DNA from: Atlantibacter sp. RC6
Lineage (GTDB): Bacteria > Pseudomonadota > Gammaproteobacteria > Enterobacterales > Enterobacteriaceae
Direction: 5' to 3'
Assembly: GCF_014193285.1 (NCBI RefSeq)
Contig: NZ_JACHZE010000001.1
Span: 372,001 to 436,000, forward strand
DNA length: 64,000 nucleotides
Under the pieces are notes generated by a model. The model was given only the letters and a program-made list of their open reading frames with translations, did not search any database and was not told the DNA's origin. Positions 32,530-41,841 of the stretch are shown here, piece after piece (the stretch's first letter is position 1; the number at the start of each line of letters is the position of its first letter). Position numbers and translations under genes: made by a program.

Positions 32530-33338
32530 CTGTCGCGCTGCCAGACGCGGATATAAAAATCGGTCTCACAATCAAACGCTTCTACAGCGCTCAACGCCAC
32601 CCACACCTCCGGGCGCGCTCGCCAGGCAAATGGCGTCATTTGCAACAGCGCGACAGCGTGCTCCGCGTTCAGGGTCATTCCATAAGCAAGCTGGATTTCT
32701 TCCGTCAAGGTAAACCCGGCTAACGCTTCCCTCTCGGTGGCGTGCAGTTGGATTTCATCGTAAATCAGCCCTTTCAACTGCATCAAATGACGCGGACCGG
32801 GAACCACGGTAATCACACATCCGCCTGGCTTCACGGCTCTTGCCAGTTCCTCCGCTTTGCAGGGAGCGTAAATACGGATGACGGCATCCAGCGAGGCGTC
32901 TGCGAAGGGTAAACGGTGGCTGGAGGCGACGCAAAAGGTTACATCGGGGTAGCGTTTCGCCGCGTAGCGAATCGCAATTTTTGAAACATCCAACCCGCAG
33001 GTTTTTGCCCCCCGGGCTAACGCCACTTCAGCGAACGCGGCGGTGTAATACCCTTCCCCACAGCCAATATCCACAACAGCGCTGGCTTGTTCAGGAAGAA
33101 ATTTTTCGAGCAAATCAGCGACCCGCTGGCGCAGCGTCTGATAATGCCCGGCCTCAAGAAACGCGCGACGCGCCTGCATCATCTCGGCATTATCGCCCGG
33201 CTGTTTTGAGTGTTTAAACTGCACCGGCAGCAAATTTACATAGCCTTCTTTGGCCTTATCAAACTGGTGCCCCTGCGGGCAGGCGTAACTTTTAGGCTTT
33301 TCGCTCAGAGAGGCGTGGCAAAGTGGGCAGGTAAACAT
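32526..33338 (-). CDS. rlmA: 23S rRNA (guanine-745-N1)-methyltransferase RlmA
   Basis: 270 aa from ATG 33338. N-terminal zinc finger (CPLC...CPQGHQF, Cys/His), then a class I SAM methyltransferase with [17 protein letters not shown] as motif [21 protein letters not shown] is the conserved family stretch. Methylates G745 of 23S rRNA. A longer frame to 33452 exists, but the E. coli-like start and GGAG support 33338. Confidence 0.94.
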   Translation of the reverse strand: MFTCPLCHASLSEKPKSYACPQGHQFDKAKEGYVNLLPVQFKHSKQPGDNAEMMQARRAFLEAGHYQTLRQRVADLLEKFLPEQASAVVDIGCGEGYYTAAFAEVALARGAKTCGLDVSKIAIRYAAKRYPDVTFCVASSHRLPFADASLDAVIRIYAPCKAEELARAVKPGGCVITVVPGPRHLMQLKGLIYDEIQLHATEREALAGFTLTEEIQLAYGMTLNAEHAVALLQMTPFAWRARPEVWVALSAVEAFDCETDFYIRVWQRDS

Positions 33339-33407
33339 AACAACTCCGGGTTTTCTAAAGCGCGCAAGTGTAGCCTGAATTGCCACGCAGCGGTAAGGGC
33401 AAGAAAC

Positions 33408-33435
33408 AAAAAAGCCTCGCGTAGCGAGGCTTTTT
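33408..33435 (-). terminator. Bidirectional terminator between cspC and rlmA
   Basis: GCCTCGC (33414-33420), loop GTA, GCGAGGC (33424-33430), flanked by A-run and T-run. It stops the cspC transcript. Confidence 0.9.
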
Positions 33436-33473
33436 AGAGAAACGATGCACAAGGCACCGCATCAGATATTCGA

Positions 33474-33683
33474 TCAGATAGCAGTAACGTTAACGGCTGC
33501 CGGGCCTTTCTGGCCGTCCTGAATTTCGAACTCTACGTTCTGGCCTTCAGCCAGGGTTTTGAAGCCGTTACCCTGGATGGCAGAGAAGTGTACGAACACG
33601 TCTTTGCTGCCGTCAGCCGGAGTAATGAAACCAAAACCTTTAGACTCGTTGAACCACTTAACTTGACCTTTGATCTTTGCCAT
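33474..33683 (-). CDS. cspC: Cold-shock-like RNA chaperone CspC
   Basis: 69 aa, essentially the E. coli CspC sequence ([20 protein letters not shown]...PAAVNVTAI). RNP1 [11 protein letters not shown] and RNP2 VFVHFSAIQ are intact. A constitutive cold-shock-family protein that melts mRNA structure and affects RpoS-dependent and temperature-related mRNAs. It lies 39 bases after yobF in one transcript, with ribosome site AAGGAATT. Confidence 0.97.
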
Positions 33684-33722
33684 TTTGCAAATTCCTTAAA
33701 TTGTATTCTTCGCCCGCAGGCT

Positions 33723-33839
33723 TCATTGAGATAAAACTGAGACATTACTGCATGAGGCACTAATAAAAGGTTCGGCAGAGAAGCAGTATTCAACGACAAC
33801 GTGTTTACTCAGGACTTCTATACTGAAAATGCCACACAT
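33723..33839 (-). CDS. yobF: Small stress protein YobF, short form (38 aa)
   Basis: The reading [24 protein letters not shown]...[10 protein letters not shown] matches E. coli YobF (47 aa) through residue 37 and then stops, so the last 10 residues of the E. coli form are missing. It precedes cspC on the same strand as in E. coli. ATG 33839 is fixed by homology; the ribosome site is weak (ACGAGG about 18 bases back). Confidence 0.85.
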   Translation of the reverse strand: MCGIFSIEVLSKHVVVEYCFSAEPFISASCSNVSVLSQ

Positions 33840-34349
33840 AAACAGAACTATACCTCGTTTGACCCAAAAAATGTTATCACACACAACGTATATAATGGCA
33901 AGCCATTTTTAAACGCGTATCGATCTGCCGCACAAATCAATAAGTGACTACGGGCTGCCCCAGAGGCAACACGTAACACGCTGATATGATAAGCCTTGAA
34001 CACAGGGTCTTTCGGCAACCACGCAGCGAGCAGACAACCTTTTCAACATAGCTTAAACCTGGAATGTCGTCCACGTTACAGGGCAAAATTTGCCATAAAA
34101 AATAGGAATCTTGCGATAGAGAGCCAATTAACGGGTTGTGAACAAAGGGTATTGCCCGTTCTGTGGTAATCATCACAACATTACTCAGATTTGCATTACA
34201 ATTAAACGTAACGAAAATACGTTAAATAATTGCACCAACATAATGACAGACTAATGACAATGCATGAGGAAAGTGCAGAAATAGTTTCCGTTACTTTCGT
34301 CAGGATATATTTTCACTTGAGAAATAACTTAATAATTATTTCTTATATG
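33840..34349. other. Gene-free AT-rich gap upstream of yobF
   Basis: This 510-base stretch holds no ORF that I can support. It must contain the yobF-cspC promoter. On the minus strand TTATATA near 33890-33897 is a candidate -10, and on the plus strand TATAAT (33891-33896) overlaps it without a good -35. An AT-rich hairpin AGAAATAA/TTATTTCT lies at about 34320-34343, next to the end of the metallo-hydrolase gene. Confidence 0.4.
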
Positions 34350-35345
34350 TTACGCTTCGTTGAAGGGCAAATAGCGACCAATTTTAACCGGCTCGAATTT
34401 CCCAGATTTCTCAGCGGCAGCATCCAACGCCATGCGCAAATCTTCAGGCGGGCTGTCCAGCGACTCATCCGCCAGTTCAAACACGCCCCAGTGAATCGGC
34501 ACCGCCAGCGGCCTGTCGAGGTATTGCCATAGTTTAACGGCGCTACTTGGATCCATATGATGCGGGGCCATAAACCAGCGGGGCTCATAGGCGCCGATAG
34601 GGATGGCGGCGAAATCAATAGGCCCAAGGCGTTGAGTAATATCATGCAGGAACGGATGATAGCCGGTATCTCCGCAGAACCAGGCCCGAAACCCGGTATG
34701 CTCAATAGCCCAGCCGCACCACAATGAGCGGTTGCGATCCCACAGGGTACGCATACTCCAGTGCTGCGCCGGGACGGCGGTGTACACCAGACCGTTGTGC
34801 GTGTGCGCCTGCCACCAGTCAAGTTCAACCACCCGGGTAATTCCGGCCCGGGTAAACCAGGCCTTTAATCCCAGAGGAACAAACCAGGTCGCGTGGGGAG
34901 AATGACGGCGTAAAAAGCGGACCGTCGCGCTATCCAGATGATCGTAATGGTTATGAGAGATCAGTACGGTATCGACGGACGGGAGTTCCGCCAGGTTAAA
35001 TGGCAACGGGGATCTACGCTGGGGACCATAAAAACTAAACGGCGAGGCGCGCTTAAAAAAAACCGGATCGGTTAATACCCGCTGCCCCTGTAAACTAAAC
35101 AGAAGCGAGGCATGCCCCAACCACCATACCCCATCGCCTTGCTGATTAAATTCCGCAGGTTGCCACCACTGTTCAATAAAACCGGCGTAACCTTTTCGGG
35201 GTGGGTGCGGATAGCGGTTAGCTTTGCGCTCTTTTTGCCAGCGCTGATAATCTCCCGCGCGCGGGCCTGCCGGATGCAGATTACGAAAGCCGCCCTCAAG
35301 ATGATGGGGCTGCGACGGATCGTACCAGGGATTTTTCCAGACCAC
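34350..35345 (-). CDS. MBL-fold metallo-hydrolase (NAPE-PLD/UlaG-like)
   Basis: 331 aa. The metallo-beta-lactamase motif SHNHYDHLD gives His131, His133, Asp135 and His136. Further metal ligands are likely in CGDTGYH and IPIHWG. The N-terminal region (FRNLHPAGPRAGDYQRWQKERK) and GHASLLFSLQGQRVLTDPVF match the NAPE-PLD-like, cytosolic subgroup; no signal peptide. The substrate is unknown. The start is GTG 35345, with AAAGG about 10 bases ahead. It is absent between yobF and yebO in E. coli K-12. Confidence 0.82.
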   Translation of the reverse strand: MVWKNPWYDPSQPHHLEGGFRNLHPAGPRAGDYQRWQKERKANRYPHPPRKGYAGFIEQWWQPAEFNQQGDGVWWLGHASLLFSLQGQRVLTDPVFFKRASPFSFYGPQRRSPLPFNLAELPSVDTVLISHNHYDHLDSATVRFLRRHSPHATWFVPLGLKAWFTRAGITRVVELDWWQAHTHNGLVYTAVPAQHWSMRTLWDRNRSLWCGWAIEHTGFRAWFCGDTGYHPFLHDITQRLGPIDFAAIPIGAYEPRWFMAPHHMDPSSAVKLWQYLDRPLAVPIHWGVFELADESLDSPPEDLRMALDAAAEKSGKFEPVKIGRYLPFNEA

Positions 35346-35377
35346 GCAGCATGACCTTTGGCAATGAAAGGAAAGTC

Positions 35378-35665
35378 TTAACGTTCCGCGACCAGACGAA
35401 TAAACCCATCTTCTTCGTCTTTCCGGGACTGTTCCGGCGCCTCTTCGGGTTGCTGTTCCGGTTCATTGGCTTCACAGATTCGGCGTAGCAGCACCGTCTG
35501 GCGCTTTTGCTGCTCGAGCAACGCTTCCAGCAGGGCAATCTGCTCATTCGCCTTCACGCTGGCGCGATTGACGAAAAACCACACCACTAACCCAACCACC
35601 AGAACCAATAGAGAGAACGCCATCGATGCAAGATTGAGCGCACCGGAATTGATCATGTCATTCAT
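35378..35665 (-). CDS. yebO: Membrane protein YebO
   Basis: 95 aa from ATG 35665, the E. coli length. One TM helix (LASMAFSLLVLVVGLVVWFFVN), then a helical KANEQIALLEALLEQQKRQTVLLRRI that looks coiled-coil-forming, and a conserved end FIRLVAER. Function unknown; in E. coli it lies in the PhoP-regulated mgrB neighbourhood. An in-frame GTG at 35674 is the alternative start. Confidence 0.9.
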   Translation of the reverse strand: MNDMINSGALNLASMAFSLLVLVVGLVVWFFVNRASVKANEQIALLEALLEQQKRQTVLLRRICEANEPEQQPEEAPEQSRKDEEDGFIRLVAER

Positions 35666-35737
35666 AAAAACCACCTCAGTAAAGCGCAGTAGTGTAGCAC
35701 CGGACGACCGCGATCACATCGGCAATGCAAAAAACAT

Positions 35738-35881
35738 TTACCAGGGAATATATTTGTTAATCACGCAAATTCCGCTGAAGAACTGAACATCCTGATCGCA
35801 CATCACATTCAACATTTGCGCCCATAAAATCAGACCCAACAGTAACGCAACGATCAGCAGTGCCCATTTCACTTTTTTCAC
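35738..35881 (-). CDS. mgrB: PhoQ feedback regulator MgrB (47 aa)
   Basis: GTG 35881, as in E. coli, with GGAG upstream. The 47-aa product [20 protein letters not shown]... has one TM helix and the conserved periplasmic [12 protein letters not shown] with Cys28 and Cys39, ending INKYIPW. It inhibits the sensor kinase PhoQ; loss of MgrB is a known cause of polymyxin resistance in enterobacteria. The gene is intact here. A TGGTTTA with a downstream CTAAT at about 35925-35940 may be part of a PhoP-dependent promoter. Confidence 0.93.
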   Translation of the reverse strand: MKKVKWALLIVALLLGLILWAQMLNVMCDQDVQFFSGICVINKYIPW

Positions 35882-36037
35882 TGACAACTCCAGTTTGACT
35901 CAACTTCCAGCCAGATTAGCATGCGGATCTTAAACCAATCATCACGCTACTAATAACCGGGGCAATTAAGAAACATCATATTGAGAATTGCGCCCGCACT
36001 GGCATGCTGGATAACGCACGATAACAAGGAGATGTCT

Positions 36038-36274
36038 ATGCGGTTGATTATCCGCTTGATCGCGGTAGTGGCGATCCTGTGGCTGGCGCTGTTGTTCAGC
36101 GGCTACGGGATTTTAATCGGCAGCCATCACAACGTGGCGGGTCTGGGGCTGCAATGCAAATACATGACGGCCAGACAGATCGTGACCACGCAGTTTATTC
36201 ATTCGGAGAGTGGGATTGTCGGGATTTCGCAGTGCCCATTGCTGCGCAAAAGCGAAACCGTCATTGATAATTAA
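36038..36274 (+). CDS. yobH: Uncharacterised protein YobH
   Basis: 78 aa: MRLIIRLIAVVAILWLALLFSGYGILIGS is a signal or anchor helix, followed by a small extracytoplasmic domain with LGLQCKYMTAR and ISQCPLLRKSE, two Cys that could pair. Matches E. coli YobH, function unknown. ATG 36038 is 6 bases after AAGGAGATGTCT. Convergent with kdgR. Confidence 0.9.
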   Translation: MRLIIRLIAVVAILWLALLFSGYGILIGSHHNVAGLGLQCKYMTARQIVTTQFIHSESGIVGISQCPLLRKSETVIDN

Positions 36275-36276
36275 CG

Positions 36277-36300
36277 AAACCGCAGCCTGAGCTGCGGTTT
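36277..36300. terminator. Terminator between yobH and kdgR
   Basis: AAACCGCAGC (36277-36286), loop CTGA, GCTGCGGTTT (36291-36300); usable from both sides though the T-runs are short. Confidence 0.7.
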
Positions 36301-36304
36301 ATCA

Positions 36305-37096
36305 TCAGAACGGGTAGTCGTTGTAACCCAACTGTTCGGAAATTTTCCGCGCCGCGCCGTGCAGCATGGCGACGTACTCGTGCAGACGCTCTTCAGAGAA
36401 GCGCAGCGTCGGGAAAGAGATACTCAGGCCGGCAATCACAAAGCCAAAGCGGTCGAACACCGGCACCGCGATGCAGCGCAGCCCTTCTTCCTGCTCTTCA
36501 TTATCTTCGCCAAAACCCTGTTCGCGTACCTTATCCAGCACCGGTAATAGCGCGTCGGTGCTGGTCACGGTGCGCGGGGTGCTCTGCTTGTATTCAACCT
36601 CAGCGAGAATTTGCTTCGTTTCTTCGCGGTCGCGCCACGCCAGCAAGACTTTACCGATAGCGGTGCTGTATAACGGGTTGCGGCGGCCCACGCGGGAATA
36701 CATGCGCAGGTTATACATTGAGTCGATTTTATGAATGTAGACAATGCTGTCTTCATCCAACGCGCCCAGGTGGATTGTCTCTTTTGTCAGGTTAGACAGT
36801 TCACGCATCTGGATATCCGCGCTGCGAATCAGATCGACGTTCTGCAACGCTTTCGCGCCTAACTCAAACAGTTTCAGCGTGAGGGAATATTTTTCGGACT
36901 CCCCTTCCTGGGCCACGTATCCTAAGGATTTCATGGTCTGCAAAAAGCGGTAAACCGTGCTTTTTGACATCATTACGCGTTGGGATAACTCGGTGATGCC
37001 AATTTCACGCTCTTCGCCCAACGCCTGCAAAATACCGAAAACTTTCAACACAGATGAAACAGAATCAGGCTGTTTATCCAAATCTGCGATTGCCAT
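36305..37096 (-). CDS. kdgR: IclR-family regulator KdgR
   Basis: 263 aa, the E. coli length. Winged HTH in residues about 20-70 (EIGITELSQRVMMSKSTVYRFLQTMKSLGYV) and a C-terminal effector domain with the conserved GLRCIAVPVFDRFG and ISFPTLRF. It represses pectin/2-keto-3-deoxygluconate catabolic genes and is relieved by KDG. The eda gene at 58.5 kb, whose substrate is KDPG, is one usual target. Divergent from yebQ. Confidence 0.96.
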   Translation of the reverse strand: MAIADLDKQPDSVSSVLKVFGILQALGEEREIGITELSQRVMMSKSTVYRFLQTMKSLGYVAQEGESEKYSLTLKLFELGAKALQNVDLIRSADIQMRELSNLTKETIHLGALDEDSIVYIHKIDSMYNLRMYSRVGRRNPLYSTAIGKVLLAWRDREETKQILAEVEYKQSTPRTVTSTDALLPVLDKVREQGFGEDNEEQEEGLRCIAVPVFDRFGFVIAGLSISFPTLRFSEERLHEYVAMLHGAARKISEQLGYNDYPF

Positions 37097-37291
37097 TCAT
37101 CACCTCAGATCGCATTTGTTTTATAAAAATTAGAACCGGTTTTTATTATAAGGAGCTGGCCTCGCCGCCGCAATGTATCTATGAGCTAACGTTATAAATC
37201 TGCGACGCAACACTTAATTATCCCTTACAACGCTTTTCAGGCTAAAGTAGGCGGTTTATGGCTCCTGAATTTCTTTTGAGCGGCACAGTGA

Positions 37292-38662
37292 ATGGAAAAA
37301 ACACTTTCTGATGGATTACCCATCCCCCAGCGCTACGGCGCAATTCTGACCATTGCTATTGGGATTATGATGGCGGTGCTTGACGGCACCATCGCGAACG
37401 TGGCGCTGCCCACCATCGCTCATGAATTAAAGGCCTCGCCGGCCAGCAGTATCTGGATCATTAACGCCTACCAAATCGCCATCGTCACGTCGCTGCTGAC
37501 GCTCTCTTTCCTGGGCGATATGTTTGGCTACCGCCGCATTTATCAGTATGGGCTGGTGGTTTTCATCCTTGCCTCGCTGCTGTGCGCGCTGTCGCGCACG
37601 CTGGAAATGCTCACCATGATGCGCATCCTGCAGGGTTTTGGCGGCGCGGCGCTGATGAGCGTCAATGTCGCATTGATCCGCATGATTTACCCGCAGCACC
37701 AGTTGGGCCGGGGGATGGGCATCAACTCGCTGATCGTGGCCGCCTCTGCCGCAGCCGGGCCGACCATTGCCGCCGCGATTTTATCCGTGGCCACCTGGCA
37801 CTGGCTGTTCTTAATTAATATCCCGCTCGGCCTGGTTGCGCTGGTGCTGGCGCTGCGCTATTTGCCGGCCAATACCCATAAATCTCAACAGCGTTTCGAC
37901 CTGCCAAGTGCTGTGATGAACGCCCTCACCTTCGGCTTGCTGATTACCGCGCTGGGTAATTACGCCCAGGGCAATTTCGACTGGCTGCTTGCGGCGCAGC
38001 TGGTCGCCGTGCTGGTGATTGGCACGGCATTTGTTCGCCGTCAATTGCGCTTGCCGGTTCCGCTGCTGCCGGTGGATTTATTGCGCATCCCGCTGTTTTC
38101 ACTGTCTATTGGCACCTCGATTTGCTCGTTCACCGCGCAGATGCTGGCGCTGGTGTCGCTGCCGTTCTTTATGCAATCCACCCTCGGGCTGAGCGAAGTG
38201 CAAACCGGTCTGTTGCTGACCCCCTGGCCGCTGGCAACCATGGTGGTCGCGCCACTGTCGGGTTATCTGGTGGAGCGTATTCACGCCGGGCTGCTGGGCG
38301 GAATCGGCCTGGCGGTGATGGCGGCGGGCCTGTTTGGCCTGGCGTATATGCCCGCGAATCCGAGCGATCTGGATATCATCTGGCGTATGGTGTTGTGCGG
38401 CGCCGGGTTTGGACTGTTCCAGTCCCCCAACAACCACACCATTATCTCCGCCGCGCCGCGTAATCGCAGCGGTGGAGCAAGCGGGATGCTGGGTACTGCG
38501 CGCCTGCTGGGGCAGAGCATCGGAGCGGCGCTGGTGGCGTTGATGTTTACCCACTTCAGCGGCAGCGGCGAGCACGCCTCGTTGATGCTGGCCGGAATAC
38601 TGGCGACGCTGGCCGCGCTGGTGAGTCTGTTACGCATCTCGGCGGGTAGCTCCGCCGCATAA
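37292..38662 (+). CDS. yebQ: MFS multidrug-type transporter YebQ
   Basis: 456 aa, 14-TM type drug:H+ antiporter (DHA2). Motif A variant FLGDMFGYRRIYQ after TM2, and the N-terminal MAVLDGTIANVALPTIAHELKAS is the DHA2 motif D1 type. E. coli YebQ is an uncharacterised exporter next to kdgR, whose regulation it may share. ATG 37292 is chosen by the family N-terminus MEKTLSDGLPIPQRYG; the ribosome site is weak. Confidence 0.93.
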   Translation: MEKTLSDGLPIPQRYGAILTIAIGIMMAVLDGTIANVALPTIAHELKASPASSIWIINAYQIAIVTSLLTLSFLGDMFGYRRIYQYGLVVFILASLLCALSRTLEMLTMMRILQGFGGAALMSVNVALIRMIYPQHQLGRGMGINSLIVAASAAAGPTIAAAILSVATWHWLFLINIPLGLVALVLALRYLPANTHKSQQRFDLPSAVMNALTFGLLITALGNYAQGNFDWLLAAQLVAVLVIGTAFVRRQLRLPVPLLPVDLLRIPLFSLSIGTSICSFTAQMLALVSLPFFMQSTLGLSEVQTGLLLTPWPLATMVVAPLSGYLVERIHAGLLGGIGLAVMAAGLFGLAYMPANPSDLDIIWRMVLCGAGFGLFQSPNNHTIISAAPRNRSGGASGMLGTARLLGQSIGAALVALMFTHFSGSGEHASLMLAGILATLAALVSLLRISAGSSAA

Positions 38663-38690
38663 AAAAAGCGTGCCGCGGCACGCTTTTTTA
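38661..38690. terminator. Bidirectional terminator between yebQ and htpX
   Basis: Perfect palindrome AGCGTGCCGCGGCACGCT (38667-38684) with seven A before and six T after. Confidence 0.92.
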
Positions 38691-38702
38691 CTTTCAGAAT
38701 GA

Positions 38703-39584
38703 TTAATTCAGATACTGCCCGCTACGCAGGGCTTCAATACGTTTATCCAGCGGCGGGTGGGTCATAAACAGCTCGCTCAGCGATTTTGATTTCCCGTTGA
38801 TGCAAAATGCCATCATGCTGCTGGCTTCCTGCGGTTCGTAGCTGGTTTTCAGGCGCTGCAGCGCGGCGATCATTTTCTCACGGCCCACCAGTTTCGCGGA
38901 GCCCGCATCAGCGTGAAACTCACGGTAGCGGGAGAACCACATGGTGATAATGCTCGCCAGAATACCAAACACCAGTTCCAGCACGGTGGCTACCGCGAAA
39001 TAGATCAGCGGGTTGCCGTTGCTCTGCTCGCCGTCATCGCGGTTGCCGGACAAAAAGCCCGCCGCGATTTGCGCGATGATACGCGAAATAAAGATAACGA
39101 AGGTGTTCACCACGCCCTGGATCAGCGTCATGGTCACCATATCGCCATTAGCGATGTGGCTAATTTCGTGTGCGATAACCGCTTCGGCTTCGTCACGGCT
39201 CATGTTTTGCAGCAGACCGGTGCTCACCGCCACCAGCGACGCATCACGACGCGCGCCGGTGGCAAAGGCGTTAATGTCCGGCGCGTGGTAAATCGCTACC
39301 TGCGGCATCGCAATACCCGCCTGGCGCGACTGTTGCGCGACGGTATCCATCAGCCAGCGCTCGGTGGCGTTACGGGGTTGCTCAATCACTTCCCCGCCCA
39401 CAGAACGCAGCGCCATCCACTTCGACATCAACAAGGAAACAAACGAACCACCAAAACCAAATAACAGCGCCATTATCAGCAAGCCCTGAACGCTGCTGGA
39501 CTGAATCCCTGTCAGGCTGAGCACCAGGCCGAATACGACCATGACCGCCAGGTTAGTTAACAGGAAAAGCGCGATACGCATCAT
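38703..39584 (-). CDS. htpX: Membrane zinc metalloprotease HtpX
   Basis: 293 aa M48 protease. Two N-terminal TM helices, the active site AHEISH (zinc ligands plus catalytic Glu), two further hydrophobic segments, and ends [14 protein letters not shown]. Cuts misfolded inner-membrane proteins together with FtsH; in E. coli it is induced by CpxR. Lies downstream of prc on the same strand but after a strong terminator. Confidence 0.96.
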   Translation of the reverse strand: MMRIALFLLTNLAVMVVFGLVLSLTGIQSSSVQGLLIMALLFGFGGSFVSLLMSKWMALRSVGGEVIEQPRNATERWLMDTVAQQSRQAGIAMPQVAIYHAPDINAFATGARRDASLVAVSTGLLQNMSRDEAEAVIAHEISHIANGDMVTMTLIQGVVNTFVIFISRIIAQIAAGFLSGNRDDGEQSNGNPLIYFAVATVLELVFGILASIITMWFSRYREFHADAGSAKLVGREKMIAALQRLKTSYEPQEASSMMAFCINGKSKSLSELFMTHPPLDKRIEALRSGQYLN

Positions 39585-39738
39585 AATTTTCTTTTAACCT
39601 CAATTTAACAGTCGCGTTATGCGATTACTCACATCGTATGGCTAAATGTGCTGTTTTCAAGCCTGAAACATCGCCAAGTTACTAAAAATACGTAACTTTA
39701 CATTTTGTCGCATTCTTCTTACGGGAAACAGAGGCAGG

Positions 39739-39770
39739 TAAAAAAACAGGCACAATTGCTTGTGCCTGTT
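39739..39770 (-). terminator. Terminator of prc
   Basis: Minus strand AACAGGCACAA, loop GCAA, TTGTGCCTGTT, then seven T; just after the prc stop at 39777. Confidence 0.92.
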
Positions 39771-39776
39771 GGAGAA

Positions 39777-41822
39777 TTACTTACTTGCGGCGGGCTGTTC
39801 AGCGGGTTTCGCTTTATCCAGTTTCGCCAGGTCCAGCGCGATATGGACGGTTTCATCAAGATACGGATCGGGTTCCTGATAATCCTTCGGCAGATCGTCG
39901 AGTTTCTTAATCGGCGGTTTGCCTTCACGCTTATAACGATCGTTAATCCGCGCCAGGCGAGTCGCGTCATCTTCGTCGTTCTCTTTTTCACGCTGCAACA
40001 GGTTCAAAGAGATGAAGTTGCGCTTCTCCTTCAGGGCATTGTAGCGAGCAATGTCCTTAATGATGTACTGGAATTCAGGATCTTTGGCGATGCGTTCATC
40101 GTGCGCCTTGAGCAATTCCGGGCCAAACGGCGTTAAGTCACCGGATTTAACGAAGGTCGCGGCATCAACGCTATCCCACGGCAGCGCATTATCTTCAAAC
40201 TTCTCGCCGGTTTCGGTCTCTTCATTGCCAGTCGGCATGATGATATCCGGGGTTACGCCCTTACGCTGGGTACTGCCACCATTGACGCGATAGAACTTCT
40301 GAATGGTGTACTGCACCGAGCCCAACGCCGGCCATTCCGGACGCAGCATCTGATCGTAAATGCGGTTCAGCGAACGGAATTGCTGAACGGTGCCTTTACC
40401 GAAGGTCGGCTCGCCGACAATCAGCGCACGGCCATAATCCTGCATCGCCGCGGCAAAAATTTCCGAGGCCGAGGCGCTAAAGCGGTCAACCATCACCACC
40501 AGCGGGCCTTTGTAATAGACTACGCCGTCGGTGTCGCTGTCTTCACGCACTTTGCCGTTGTTATCACGCACCTGCACCACCGGGCCGCTCGGGATAAACA
40601 GACCAGAGAGCGATACCGCCTCGGTCAGCGCCCCGCCGCCGTTGGTGCGCAGATCGATAATCACCGCGCTGACGTTCTGTTTCTCAAGCTTCTGCAACTG
40701 GACCTTAACGTCATCCGTTAAGCCCACGTAGAACCCGGGAATATCCAGCACGCCGACTTTCTGCTTGCCGACGGTTTTCACGGTCATTTTCACCGCGCGA
40801 TCTTCCAGACGAATGCGTTCGCGGGTCAGCGTTACGGTGCGGGTTTTGGTGCCTTTGCCCGCAGGTAAAATCTCCAGCCGCACCTTACTACCTTTCGGGC
40901 CTTTGATCAGCGCCACAACGTCGTCGAGACGCCAGCCGATCACGTCCTGCATCGCCTGCCCGGTTTGGCCGACGCCGACAATGCGGTCGCCCACGGTAAT
41001 GGCTTTGCTTTTCGCTGCCGGGCCGCCTGCCACCATGGAGTTGATCACGGTGTAATCGTCGTCCATTTGCAGCACCGCGCCAATCCCTTCCAGAGACAGG
41101 CTCATTTCGGTATTGAACTGTTCGGTGTTGCGCGGCGAAAGGTAGTTGGTATGCGGATCGATTTCATGCGCGAAAGCGGTCATCGCCAGCGAAAAGACAT
41201 CTTCGCTGTTGGTTTGCGCCAGGCGACGAATCGCGAATTTGTACCGCTTGGTCAGGGTTTCGCGGATCTCTTTGTCCGTTTTGCCGGTCAGTTTCAGGCT
41301 CAGCTCGTCATATTTGACTTTGCTGTCCCATAACCTGTCGAGCTCCGCTTCGGTTTTTGGCCACGGCGCTTTACTGCGATCGAGCTCGTAAGTGTCGTTG
41401 CCGGTAAAATCCATCGGACGTTCAAGCACTTTCAGTGCGTACTGAAAGCGCTCGAAGCGGCGTTTTTGCGCCAGATTATACAGATCGTAAAAAACCGTGA
41501 GCTTGCCGGTGCGCAGCTCATCGCCCAGCACATTTTTCTGCTTCGCATACTCTTCGACATCGCTGGCCAGCAGCACGTTATGGCTGTAATCCAGCAAATT
41601 CAGATAGCGGTCAAAGATTTTGGCGGAAAATGCGCCGTCCAGATCGAACTGACGATAATGGGAACGGGTGAAGCGCGAGGTGACGCGCTCGCTCACCGTC
41701 GCGTGCTGCGTCTCTTCCTTCAACACCGGAATTTGCGACGCGTTGGTGATGTCTTCAACAGCAACCGCATGGCCTGCTAACAATAACAGGCCCGCAGCGG
41801 TAAGCTTAAGAAATGTGTTCAT
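39777..41822 (-). CDS. prc: Tail-specific periplasmic protease Prc (Tsp)
   Basis: 681 aa from ATG 41822. Signal peptide (MNTFLKLTAAGLLLLAGHAVA), PDZ domain around EGIGAVLQMDDDYTVINSM, and an S41 catalytic region with Ser in RFSASASEIFAAAM and Lys in GEPTFGKGTVQQ. Trims the C-terminus of FtsI, degrades MepS with NlpI, and removes ssrA-tagged periplasmic proteins. It overlaps nothing; proQ lies 19 bases upstream on the same strand, a conserved operon. Confidence 0.96.
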   Translation of the reverse strand: MNTFLKLTAAGLLLLAGHAVAVEDITNASQIPVLKEETQHATVSERVTSRFTRSHYRQFDLDGAFSAKIFDRYLNLLDYSHNVLLASDVEEYAKQKNVLGDELRTGKLTVFYDLYNLAQKRRFERFQYALKVLERPMDFTGNDTYELDRSKAPWPKTEAELDRLWDSKVKYDELSLKLTGKTDKEIRETLTKRYKFAIRRLAQTNSEDVFSLAMTAFAHEIDPHTNYLSPRNTEQFNTEMSLSLEGIGAVLQMDDDYTVINSMVAGGPAAKSKAITVGDRIVGVGQTGQAMQDVIGWRLDDVVALIKGPKGSKVRLEILPAGKGTKTRTVTLTRERIRLEDRAVKMTVKTVGKQKVGVLDIPGFYVGLTDDVKVQLQKLEKQNVSAVIIDLRTNGGGALTEAVSLSGLFIPSGPVVQVRDNNGKVREDSDTDGVVYYKGPLVVMVDRFSASASEIFAAAMQDYGRALIVGEPTFGKGTVQQFRSLNRIYDQMLRPEWPALGSVQYTIQKFYRVNGGSTQRKGVTPDIIMPTGNEETETGEKFEDNALPWDSVDAATFVKSGDLTPFGPELLKAHDERIAKDPEFQYIIKDIARYNALKEKRNFISLNLLQREKENDEDDATRLARINDRYKREGKPPIKKLDDLPKDYQEPDPYLDETVHIALDLAKLDKAKPAEQPAASK

Positions 41823-41841
41823 GCCCGGGTTGGCCTCCGTA

